From 66-474 sp044464225 (GTDB lineage Bacteria > Pseudomonadota > Gammaproteobacteria > Xanthomonadales > Rhodanobacteraceae): a stretch of 64,000 nucleotides of DNA. Under the pieces are notes generated by a model that was not told the DNA's origin, did not search any database, and saw only the letters and a program-made list of their open reading frames with translations. The DNA lies in NCBI GenBank assembly GCA_044464225.1, contig JBIQLN010000013.1, forward strand, positions 1-64,000, read 5' to 3'. Made by a program: the position numbers and the translations under genes. Positions 16,565-24,625 of this stretch are shown one piece after another. Position 1 is the first letter of the stretch, and the number at the start of each line of letters is the position of its first letter.

Positions 16565-17968
16565 ATGGATACGCCGATCGCCCATCTCGGGACATGGCTG
16601 CAGACCCAGCGCACGGCCTGGCGCGCACGCACGCCCGACTACCGCCAGCGGATGGACGACCTGACGCGCCTTCGCCACGCGTTCAAGGCACGGCTGGAAG
16701 ACTTCGCACGCGCGGTCAGCGCCGACTTCGGCCACCGCCCGCACTTCGAAACGTTGCTGGCCGACGGTGTGCCGGTGATCAACGAGATCGACCATGTCCG
16801 CCGCCGCCTGCGCCGATGGATGCGCCCGCGCCGCGTCGCCGCGGACGCGACCTTCTTTCCCGCGCACTGCGAAATCGTCACGAAGCCGCTGGGGGTGGTC
16901 GGCATCGTCAGTCCATGGAACTATCCGGTCAACCTCGCATTGGTACCGTTGGTCGATGCGCTTGCGGCCGGCAACCACGTGATGCTGAAGCCGTCCGAGT
17001 CCACGCCGCGCACCTCGGCGTTGCTGGCCGGGATGCTGGAGGACGTGTTTCCGGCCGAGCGCGTCGCGGTGGTGCAGGGCGGTGTCGAAGCGGGCGCCGC
17101 GTTCACGGCATTGCCGTTCGACCATCTGCTGTTTACCGGCTCGACCGCGGTGGGCGCCAGGGTGCTGGCCGCTGCCGCGCCGAACCTCACGCCCGTGACA
17201 TTGGAACTGGGCGGCAAATCCCCCGCGATCGTGGCGCCCGGTTGCGTGACCGAACGAAACGTGGCCCGGATCGCCTCGGGCAAGTTCTTCAATGCAGGCC
17301 AGACCTGCATCGCGCCGGACTACGCGCTGGTGCACGAAGCCGAGCGCGACGCCTTCGTCGCGTTGCTGCGCGCCTGCGTGGCCCGCCACTATCCGCAGCA
17401 GGATGGCGGCGACGATTACGCGAGTATCGTCAATGACGCGCAGCACGCGCGGCTGTGTGCATGGCTGGACGAAGCGCGCGCGGCGGGCGCGCGGATCATT
17501 CCGCTGCACGGGAATCCGGGTGGCGCCGCCGCACGCGTGTTGGCCCCGACCGTGGTACTCGATGCGCCCGGCTCGCTCGCCCTGATGCGCGGCGAAATCT
17601 TTGGCCCGGTGCTGCCGGTCGTGACATACGGGCATTTCGATGAAGCCGTGGATTACGTCAATGCCCGCCCGCGTCCGCTGTCCCTCTACGTGTTCGACGA
17701 CGATCGTGCGCGCATCAAACAGGTGCTGGCGGCGTGCACCGCTGGCAGCGTGGCGGTCAACGATTGTCTTTTCCAGTTCGCGCAATCACGGCTGCCGTTC
17801 GGCGGCATCGGACCGTCCGGCATGGGCGCCTATCACGGGCACGCCGGGTTTCTCGCATTCTCGAAGCAGATGCCGGTGTTCCGGCAGGCGCGCTGGTCGA
17901 CGACGACGTGGCTGCGCCCGCCTTACGGCGCGCGTGCGGAGCGATTGCTGGAATGGCTGCTGCGCTGA
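16565..17968 (+). CDS. calB: Coniferyl aldehyde dehydrogenase
   Basis: A 467-residue NAD(P)-dependent aldehyde dehydrogenase of the class-3 type that oxidises coniferyl and similar aldehydes to acids. The cofactor region is 'IVSPWNYPVNLALVPLVDAL' (residues 119-138). The glycine motif is 'FTGSTAVG', the general base Glu lies in 'TLELGGKSP', and the catalytic Cys in 'FFNAGQTCIAPDY'. The C-terminal 'PFGGIGPSGMGAYHG' is typical. Length and motifs match CalB-type enzymes, but the physiological substrate is inferred from family only. It is divergent from the carbonic-anhydrase gene (57-base gap) and followed by an oligopeptidase gene on the same strand. Confidence 0.88.
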   Translation: MDTPIAHLGTWLQTQRTAWRARTPDYRQRMDDLTRLRHAFKARLEDFARAVSADFGHRPHFETLLADGVPVINEIDHVRRRLRRWMRPRRVAADATFFPAHCEIVTKPLGVVGIVSPWNYPVNLALVPLVDALAAGNHVMLKPSESTPRTSALLAGMLEDVFPAERVAVVQGGVEAGAAFTALPFDHLLFTGSTAVGARVLAAAAPNLTPVTLELGGKSPAIVAPGCVTERNVARIASGKFFNAGQTCIAPDYALVHEAERDAFVALLRACVARHYPQQDGGDDYASIVNDAQHARLCAWLDEARAAGARIIPLHGNPGGAAARVLAPTVVLDAPGSLALMRGEIFGPVLPVVTYGHFDEAVDYVNARPRPLSLYVFDDDRARIKQVLAACTAGSVAVNDCLFQFAQSRLPFGGIGPSGMGAYHGHAGFLAFSKQMPVFRQARWSTTTWLRPPYGARAERLLEWLLR

Positions 17969-18038
17969 TGCATGGGTGGCGGGCCGCTTGATTTCGGCCC
18001 CGCGGAACGCCACGCTGTGGGATCGACCGGAGCGCAAC

Positions 18039-20114
18039 ATGTCCAACGAGAACTCACTGCTGAACGATGCCGCCTTGCCCGCGTTTTCCAGTATCCGTGC
18101 CGCCGACGTGGTGCCCGCCATCGACGCGATCCTTGCCGATTACCAGGCCGGCATCGATGGCCTGACGAGCGCAGGCGGTGCGCATGATTTCGATCGCGTG
18201 ATGCTGGAGCAGGAGCGCCTCGACCAGCGCCTGTCACGCGCGTGGGCGCCGGTGGCGCACCTGCACGCGGTGGCGGACACGCCGGAGTTGCGTGCGGCCT
18301 ACGAGCAGGCCGAGGAAAAGATCACCGACTTCGCCAGCGCGCTGGGGCAGAATCGGGCTCTGTATGCCGCCGTGCAGGCGGTCGCCGATGCACCCGGTTT
18401 CGCGCAACGCTCGCGACCCGAGCGCGCGCTGGTCGAACACGCGCTGCGCGACTTCAAGCTGTCGGGCGTGGCGCTGGAGGAACCCGCGCGCACGCGCTTT
18501 CGTGAAATCGCGAACGAGCTTTCCAAGCTCACCACCGCGTTCTCGAACGCGGTGCTGGATGCGACCGACGCATGGCAGGAACACATCGAGGACGAACGCG
18601 ATCTCGCCGGCATTCCCGAATCGGGCCGCGCGGTATTGCACGAGTACGCGCGCGAGCACGGCCTGGACGGATGGCTGGTCACGCTGAAGCAACCCTCGGT
18701 GCAGGCGGTGCTGACCTTTGCCGATGATCGTTCGCTGCGCGAGCGCGTGTACTGGGCCTACCAGACCCGCGCGTCGGATCAGGGACCCAATGCCGGCAAG
18801 TTCGACAATTCCGGACGCATGGAGAAGATCCTGGCGCTGCGCCACGAAGCCGCCCGATTGCTCGGTTTCGCGAATGCCGCGGAAGAGTCGCTCGCAACGA
18901 AGATGGCGACGACGCCCGACGAGGTGCTGGCGTTCCTTCGCGACCTGATCGCGCGCGCCAGGCCGGTCGCGCAGCGGGAGCTGGAAGAATTGCGGGCGTT
19001 TGCGCGAAGCGAATTGCAGATCGACAACCTCGAAGCGTGGGACGTCGCGTATGCCTCCGAGAAACTGCGCCTCGCACGCTATGCGCTGGACGAGGAACAG
19101 TTGAAGGCTTATTTCCCGCTGCCGTCGGTGCTGGACGGCATGTTCCAGGTGGCGGGTCGCCTGTACGGCATCACGGTGGCGGCGGTCGAAGGCGTGGACG
19201 TCTGGCACCCGGACGTGCGCTATTGCGAACTGCGCGATGCGAGCGGGACGCCGATCGCGGGCATGTATCTGGATTTGTACGCGCGCAGCGGCAAGCGTGG
19301 CGGCGCATGGATGGACGTGTGTCGTGCGCGCTTCCGCGATGGCGACGAGGTGCAACTGCCGATCGCCTTCCTCACCTGCAATTTCGCGCCGCCGGCCGGT
19401 GGCCGGCCGGCGCTGCTGACGCACGACGACGTGCAGACGATCTTCCACGAGTTCGGCCACGGCCTGCACCACATGCTGACGCGGATCGACCTGCCGTCGA
19501 TCGGCGGCATCGACGGCGTGGAGTGGGATGCGGTGGAACTGCCCAGCCAGTTCATGGAGAACTTCTGCTGGAACCGGCAGGCGCTGGACCTGTTCGCGAA
19601 GCACTGGTCGACGGGCGAAAGGTTGCCGGATGAACTGTTCGACAGGATGCTGGCAGCGCGGCATTTCCAGGCCGGCTTGTTCCTCGCCCGGCAACTTGAA
19701 TTCGGCCTGTTCGATTTCCTGTTGCACGCCGATTACGATCCGGCGCGCGGCGCACGGGTGATGGAGACACTGGAGGCGGCGCGGCGCGAAGCCGCAGTGC
19801 TGCATCCGCCGGCGTGGCAGCGTTTTCCGCACGCGTTCACGCACATCTTCGCGGGTGGTTATGCGGCGGGGTATTACAGCTACCTGTGGGCCGAAGTGCT
19901 GTCGGCCGACGTATTCGGTGCGTTCGAGGAGCACGCTCTCCAGAACCAGTCGGGCGGAGACGGCGACGTGATCGACGCCGCGACGGGCGCGCGTTTTCGC
20001 GACGAGTTCCTGAGCGTCGGCGCCAGCCGTCCCGCGCTGGAAAGCTTCATCGCCTTCCGCGGGCGCGCGCCGCAACCGGATGCGCTGTTGCGATCGTACG
20101 GTCTCGCCGCGTGA
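18039..20114 (+). CDS. prlC: M3-family oligopeptidase (oligopeptidase A-like)
   Basis: A 691-residue cytoplasmic zinc endopeptidase that degrades short peptides, including cleaved signal peptides. The zinc site HEFGH ('QTIFHEFGHGLHHML') lies near residue 470, with the third ligand Glu about 28 residues on ('ELPSQFMENFCW'), as in the M3/thimet family. The ATG at 18039 begins a typical OpdA N-terminus; the open frame reaches far upstream through the aldehyde-dehydrogenase gene in another register. The 3' end converges on the GPP34 gene with only 9 bases between stop codons. Confidence 0.92.
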   Translation: MSNENSLLNDAALPAFSSIRAADVVPAIDAILADYQAGIDGLTSAGGAHDFDRVMLEQERLDQRLSRAWAPVAHLHAVADTPELRAAYEQAEEKITDFASALGQNRALYAAVQAVADAPGFAQRSRPERALVEHALRDFKLSGVALEEPARTRFREIANELSKLTTAFSNAVLDATDAWQEHIEDERDLAGIPESGRAVLHEYAREHGLDGWLVTLKQPSVQAVLTFADDRSLRERVYWAYQTRASDQGPNAGKFDNSGRMEKILALRHEAARLLGFANAAEESLATKMATTPDEVLAFLRDLIARARPVAQRELEELRAFARSELQIDNLEAWDVAYASEKLRLARYALDEEQLKAYFPLPSVLDGMFQVAGRLYGITVAAVEGVDVWHPDVRYCELRDASGTPIAGMYLDLYARSGKRGGAWMDVCRARFRDGDEVQLPIAFLTCNFAPPAGGRPALLTHDDVQTIFHEFGHGLHHMLTRIDLPSIGGIDGVEWDAVELPSQFMENFCWNRQALDLFAKHWSTGERLPDELFDRMLAARHFQAGLFLARQLEFGLFDFLLHADYDPARGARVMETLEAARREAAVLHPPAWQRFPHAFTHIFAGGYAAGYYSYLWAEVLSADVFGAFEEHALQNQSGGDGDVIDAATGARFRDEFLSVGASRPALESFIAFRGRAPQPDALLRSYGLAA

Positions 20115-20123
20115 ACGTCACGC
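20109..20123. terminator. Small hairpin between convergent genes
   Basis: GCGTGA-ACG-TCACGC, a perfect 6-base stem that includes the oligopeptidase stop codon and abuts the GPP34 stop codon. No U-tract is present. Confidence 0.3.
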
Positions 20124-20840
20124 TCAGTGGCACGCCACGCTGCTGGCCGTGCATGCCGCCGCGGTCGCGGCACTGGTGGCGGCCACCGTGGCCGCCGTGA
20201 TCGCGGTCATGGTCGCGGCGGTGACGGCGGCGGTTTCCGCTTGCGCAACGAACGCGGCGACGGCGTTCGCGCCCGCGAGACCTGCGTCGCCCAACGCCGC
20301 GATGCGCGCCTCGATCGCCTTGTGCCGGTCGCGTGGATAAATCGCGTCGGTGACCCGACAGGCTGCGGCGAGATGGATCAGGCAGGCGGTTTGCGTGTCC
20401 GGTGCCGCACCGTGAAGCAATGCATCGTCCACGCGCCTGCGGATGTCGTGTTCGACGCGCGCGTCGCGTTCGGGATAGACGTTCCGGTGGAACAACAGCA
20501 GCACGCGGCGTTCGCGTTTTTCCAGCGTGCCTTGCGCCACCAGCCGGTCCAGCAGGCGTTGCCGCAGCCCGTCCAGCTCGCGCGAGAGATGCCCCACCCA
20601 ATGCGGAAGATCCTTGCCCGGCGTCGCCGCGATCACCCGCAGCGCGTCGTCCAGCAGCGCGTCGCCGGTGGCGGGGCCGGTCGTGGAGACGGCATGGTTG
20701 TCGGTGCGGAGGCGTCCGCGCAAGGCCAGTTCCATCACGACCGCGCCGGCAAGGCCGTAGTCCAGGCCGATCGCGGCCTGCGGCAACACGGTGCCGCGTT
20801 CGTCATCGAGGGCGAGCAACAGGAGGTCGGTGGCAAGCAT
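20124..20840 (-). CDS. GPP34 (GOLPH3-like) family protein
   Basis: A 238-residue protein of the Golgi phosphoprotein 3 (GPP34) family, which in eukaryotes binds PI4P on Golgi membranes; bacterial roles are unknown. The family start 'ATDLLLLALDDERGTVL' (residues 2-18) is clear, followed by 'LDYGLAGAVVMELALRGRL'. The last 35 residues are an unusual Ala/Thr/Val run encoded by GC-rich trinucleotide-like repeats and look like a disordered or weakly amphipathic tail. The ATG at 20840 has GGGA upstream; an in-frame ATG 7 codons earlier lacks a ribosome site. It is divergent from xthA. Confidence 0.8.
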   Translation of the reverse strand: MLATDLLLLALDDERGTVLPQAAIGLDYGLAGAVVMELALRGRLRTDNHAVSTTGPATGDALLDDALRVIAATPGKDLPHWVGHLSRELDGLRQRLLDRLVAQGTLEKRERRVLLLFHRNVYPERDARVEHDIRRRVDDALLHGAAPDTQTACLIHLAAACRVTDAIYPRDRHKAIEARIAALGDAGLAGANAVAAFVAQAETAAVTAATMTAITAATVAATSAATAAACTASSVACH

Positions 20841-21035
20841 GGGAATTCCCGGTGAGGACATTGGAAAGCGCGGGCGCTGCAAACCGTCGTGCAAGACGGG
20901 GTGTTGCGCGAAGATGCGGTCGTGGCAAGCCGGCCCATGGATGGCCGTGGTAATGTCGATCAAGCCGAATCGAAGATGCATTGCCACAGGATGCCAACCG
21001 CAGCGACCAAGGATGATCGCACATGGAATGCCGCG

Positions 21036-21803
21036 ATGAAAATCGCCTCCTGGAACGTCAATTCGCTGAAAGCGCGGCTGCCGCACGTCGAGCAGTGGTG
21101 CCGCGAGGCGCAGCCGGACGTGCTTGCCTTGCAGGAAACCAAGACCGAAGACGCCAAGTTTCCCTGCGAGGCAGTGGAGGCGCTCGGTTACCGTTGCGTG
21201 TTCTCCGGGCAAAAGACCTACAACGGCGTGGCATTGCTGTCCCGCGAGCCGCTGGAGGACGTGGTCGCGGGTGTCGACGGCTTCGAGGATCCACACCGGC
21301 GCGTGCTGGCCGCCACGGTTGGGGGCGTGCGCATCGTCAACCTGTATGTGGTGAATGGCCAGAGCGTCGGCAGCGAAAAGTATGCGTGGAAACTCAAATG
21401 GCTCACCGCCATCACCAGCCATCTGCGCACCGAGTTGCAGCGCCACGGCAAGATGATCGTGCTGGGCGATTTCAACATCGCACCCGAAGACCGCGACGTG
21501 CACGACCCCGAGGCGTGGCGCGGGCAGGTGCTGTGTTCGGAGCCTGAACGCCAGGCATTGCGCGGGATCCTGGACCTCGGATTCGTCGACTCCTTCCGCG
21601 CTTTCGTGGATGAGGCGGGCCATTTCAGCTGGTGGGATTACCGGCAGGGCGCATTCCGCCGCAACCTGGGCCTGCGCATCGACCTGATCCTCGCCAGCGA
21701 GTCCCTGCGCGCGTGCATGACCGGGGCATCGATCGACCGTACGCCGCGCACCTGGGAGCGTCCGTCGGACCATGCGCCGGTGATGCTGGAACTTGCGAAC
21801 TGA
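21036..21803 (+). CDS. xthA: Exodeoxyribonuclease III
   Basis: A 255-residue AP endonuclease and 3'-5' exonuclease for base-excision repair. The metal and catalytic residues sit in the family motifs 'MKIASWNVNSLKAR', 'LALQETKT' (the Glu metal ligand), 'VLGDFNIAPEDRDVHDPEAW', 'RIDLILAS' and the terminal 'RPSDHAPVMLEL' (catalytic His). The ATG at 21036 begins the canonical N-terminus; the frame is open to 20889 without similarity. The UPF0149 gene starts 25 bases after the stop codon on the same strand. Confidence 0.96.
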   Translation: MKIASWNVNSLKARLPHVEQWCREAQPDVLALQETKTEDAKFPCEAVEALGYRCVFSGQKTYNGVALLSREPLEDVVAGVDGFEDPHRRVLAATVGGVRIVNLYVVNGQSVGSEKYAWKLKWLTAITSHLRTELQRHGKMIVLGDFNIAPEDRDVHDPEAWRGQVLCSEPERQALRGILDLGFVDSFRAFVDEAGHFSWWDYRQGAFRRNLGLRIDLILASESLRACMTGASIDRTPRTWERPSDHAPVMLELAN

Positions 21804-21828
21804 AGCGGGCGCCCCGATCATTTGATTC

Positions 21829-22509
21829 ATGGACGATGCGCCTGCCCATCGCGAAATCATCGATGACACCGAGCTGGAAATGCTCGATCGTTATCTGCGC
21901 GGCCACGCGCGCGATTCCGACGAAACCATGTTGCTGGATGGCGTGCACGGCATGCTGACCGCGCTGGCGATCGGCCCCGATCCGGCGCTGCCCGAGGAGT
22001 GGCTGCCGGAAATCCTGCACGCGCCGTTCGAGGATCCGGAGCAGGGTGCGGCGGTGCTGGGCCTGCTGGCCAAGCTCAACGACTCGATCCCCGCCGAACT
22101 CGAAGGCGAGGTGTACGAACCCGTACTCGGAGAGGTCGCGCCCGAACAGGCCGCCGGCACCGACCTGAGCGCGGCGGGCTGGTGCGAAGGTTTCAGCCGT
22201 GGCATCGACTTGCGCGCCTCGATCTGGGAAGCGCGGTTGGCCGAAGACGGCGAGCTGCTGGAGATGCTGGGTCCGATCATGGCGCTGGCCGTGGACGAGG
22301 GCGTGCTGGCGGCCGACGTGCCGATCGCCAAGCTCGACGACAACGAATACGAAGCCTGCCTCGCGCAGATTCCGGATGCGGTCGAAGCCGTCGCGCATTA
22401 CTGGCGCGTGCGCCCACCCACGGAGCGCGAACGCACCGCGGGCGGCGGCGCGTCGTCCAGCGCGTTTGCAAGCGCGCCGGCCAGGCGGGGCGGCCGCTGG
22501 GTGCATTAG
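21829..22509 (+). CDS. UPF0149 / YecA-family protein
   Basis: A 226-residue helical protein of the UPF0149 (YecA/YgfB) family. The N-terminal helical block reads 'TMLLDGVHGMLTALAIGPDP' (residues 33-52), then 'WLPEIL', and the mid-region 'GWCEGFSRGIDLR' (120-132) is the family's most conserved stretch. Unlike YecA proper, no SEC-C zinc motif closes the C-terminus, which is instead a Gly/Ser/Arg-rich tail. Its function is uncertain. It follows xthA closely and may share its transcript. Confidence 0.82.
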   Translation: MDDAPAHREIIDDTELEMLDRYLRGHARDSDETMLLDGVHGMLTALAIGPDPALPEEWLPEILHAPFEDPEQGAAVLGLLAKLNDSIPAELEGEVYEPVLGEVAPEQAAGTDLSAAGWCEGFSRGIDLRASIWEARLAEDGELLEMLGPIMALAVDEGVLAADVPIAKLDDNEYEACLAQIPDAVEAVAHYWRVRPPTERERTAGGGASSSAFASAPARRGGRWVH

Positions 22510-22982
22510 CGTGCGATCGGCCGTAATCGCGGTTTCGCTGGATGCTGTCGAATCCCCGAGGATCCAGCGTCCGCAAACTCCAGAACAGGCATCCCTGCGC
22601 TGACTTCCCACCAACAGCTGCTGCGAGAGGAGCCGCAGGCAATCCATTCTTGCCTTGGATCCGCTCGACGGGGACCGCGCGGCGCGGTCGTGGCACCCGG
22701 CCGCTGGTATGCGGAAAAACCCGAGCTGCAGCGAGCCTTCCTTGGCTGGATTGATGCGCCCGGTGAACGCAGCGTTCGTGCCTGGGGCATTGGTTTTGCC
22801 GCCGGAAAGGTGCATCTTGGCGGGAGGTGATTTTGCGATGCGTCGGCGCTCGGGCTCCTCAAATGGGCAGGGTCCGGAGCCCCTGGGCGCCGCCGCAACA
22901 TCAGGACGCCATTGAAGTCGCCATCCCGGGCCAGGAGTGCCGCGGCCTGGCTTTTCACGACAGATCGATCCGGAGGTGTTCC
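22510..22982. other. 473-base gap without a supportable gene
   Basis: No protein family, tRNA or clear terminator is recognised. The minus strand stays open for about 150 codons (22506-22958), but the predicted peptide is Ser/Arg/Pro-rich without secondary-structure pattern and has no ribosome site, so I do not call it. A 26-codon plus-strand frame begins after GGGAGGTGATTTTGCG near 22838 and is also unsupported. The region could be a decayed gene. Confidence 0.4.
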
Positions 22983-23822
22983 GTGACTTCCCGAAGCATT
23001 ACCCGCCGCGTACGCGGCATCCCGGCGTCCGATGGTGCCGGTGTCAAGCTGACCCGGGTGATCGGCCAGCCGATGCTGGATTCACTGGATCCGTTCCTGC
23101 TGCTGGACGAGTTCGGTTCCGAATCCGCCACCGACTACATCGCCGGGTTTCCCGACCACCCCCATCGCGGCTTCGAAACCGTCACCTACATGCTGGACGG
23201 GCGCATGCGCCACCGCGACAACCATGGCAATTCGGGGTTGCTGGAATCCGGCAGTGTGCAGTGGATGACTGCCGGCCGCGGCATCGTGCATTCGGAGATG
23301 CCGGAGCAGGAGCATGGGCTGATGCGCGGCTTCCAGTTGTGGGTGAACCTGGCGGCGAGGGACAAGATGATGCCTCCGCGCTACCAGGACATCGCGCCGG
23401 AAAACATACCTTTGGTCGAACCCGCGCCCGGCGTGAAGGTGCGGGTGGTGGCGGGCGACATGTTCGGCGTGCGCGGGCCGGTCGACGGGATCGCGATCGA
23501 TCCGGTTTATCTCGACATCGCGCTGGAGCCGGGCGCCAGATTGTCGGCACCGCTCCCCGAACTCCATAGCGCATTCGCCTACGTCTTCGAGGGCGACGCC
23601 GTGCAGGTCGGCGCGGAAACGCTGGGCCTGCGCGAGCTCGGGGTGCTGTCCCGGGGCGATGCCGTGGAATTCGCCCTGGCCGGCGACGCGCAACCCGCAC
23701 GGGTGTTGTTGGTTGCGGGTCGGCCGCTGAACGAGCCGGTGGCGCGGTATGGTCCGTTCGTGATGAACACGCCCGAGCAGATCGTGCAGGCCATGCAGGA
23801 CTACCAGGCCGGGCGCTTCTGA
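22983..23822 (+). CDS. Pirin family protein
   Basis: A 279-residue bicupin protein of the pirin family. The metal ligands are in 'FPDHPHRGFETVTYMLDG' (His pair) and 'GRGIVHSEMP' (His, Glu) of the N-terminal cupin. Bacterial pirins include quercetin dioxygenases and metabolic regulators; which applies here is not clear. The start is the GTG at 22983, chosen because GGAGGT lies 5 bases upstream and the preceding open frame has no family similarity. Confidence 0.9.
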   Translation: MTSRSITRRVRGIPASDGAGVKLTRVIGQPMLDSLDPFLLLDEFGSESATDYIAGFPDHPHRGFETVTYMLDGRMRHRDNHGNSGLLESGSVQWMTAGRGIVHSEMPEQEHGLMRGFQLWVNLAARDKMMPPRYQDIAPENIPLVEPAPGVKVRVVAGDMFGVRGPVDGIAIDPVYLDIALEPGARLSAPLPELHSAFAYVFEGDAVQVGAETLGLRELGVLSRGDAVEFALAGDAQPARVLLVAGRPLNEPVARYGPFVMNTPEQIVQAMQDYQAGRF

Positions 23823-24072
23823 CGCACGGCTGGCGGCTGCACAAGGGCGTGGCCGGGCCGTCGACCGCCCCCGTCCCGCGCTGGGGTATCGATGGCCCGC
23901 CCGGAAGCGGACGGCCGTCGGCGAATCCCCCGGAGCGGGCCACCCGCGGTTGGCACGGTTGGTGCTTGGCTTCCAGTTACCGCCGCGCACCGTGTCCCTT
24001 CGGGCCGGACGTGATGGCGGCACCGGCTGTGCATCCCGGCGATGCCGAAAGCGCGGAACACTGGGGGACCCG

Positions 24073-24609
24073 ATGAAAGGCATCATCTTCAACGTGCTCG
24101 AGGAAGTCGTCGTCGCCCATCATGGCGAGGCGGTCTGGGACGATCTGCTGGATGCGGCGGGGTCGAATGGCGTCTACACCTCGCTGGGAAGTTATCCCGA
24201 CGACCACATGATGCGGCTCGTCAAGGCGGCCTCCGACGCGCTGGGCATGCCGCCGGCGGAGGTGGTGCGGTGGTTCGGGCGACAGGCGATGCCGCGCTTT
24301 GCGGAGCGCTATCCCGAATTCTTCACCGCGTACACCTCGATGCGTCCATTCGTCCTGGCGCTCAACACCATCATCCACCCCGAGGTGCGCAAGCTGTATA
24401 CCGGTGCCCTCTGCCCCGATTTCGATTTCGAAGAGGGCGAGGATGGCGCGTTGCTGATCGGTTACCGGTCCCCGCGCAAGCTGTGCGCACTGGCGCACGG
24501 GTTCATCGAAGGCGCCGCGGATTACTACCGCCAGCAGGTCGAGGTCGAACACCTGGAGTGCATGCACCGGGGCGACCCGCGCTGCCTGATGCGCATGACG
24601 GTCCACTGA
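24073..24609 (+). CDS. H-NOX (haem nitric-oxide/oxygen-binding) sensor
   Basis: A 178-residue stand-alone H-NOX domain that binds haem and senses NO in the cytoplasm. The proximal haem ligand is His102 ('IIHPEVRKLYTGA'), and the propionate-binding YxSxR motif is Tyr131-Ser133-Arg135. The N-terminus 'MKGIIFNVLEEVV' and 'YTSLGSYPD' are family signatures. No distal-pocket Tyr is evident, which fits an NO-selective rather than O2-binding type (inference). The gene starts at the ATG at 24073, 250 bases after pirin. The next gene, 16 bases on, encodes a GGDEF-EAL protein, the classic effector of H-NOX in gammaproteobacteria. Confidence 0.93.
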   Translation: MKGIIFNVLEEVVVAHHGEAVWDDLLDAAGSNGVYTSLGSYPDDHMMRLVKAASDALGMPPAEVVRWFGRQAMPRFAERYPEFFTAYTSMRPFVLALNTIIHPEVRKLYTGALCPDFDFEEGEDGALLIGYRSPRKLCALAHGFIEGAADYYRQQVEVEHLECMHRGDPRCLMRMTVH

Positions 24610-24625
24610 GCACCGGGAAAACCGC

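Noticed and set aside
22506..22958. A 150-codon minus-strand frame between UPF0149 and pirin
   Set aside because: Low-information Ser/Arg/Pro-rich peptide, no ribosome site and no family.
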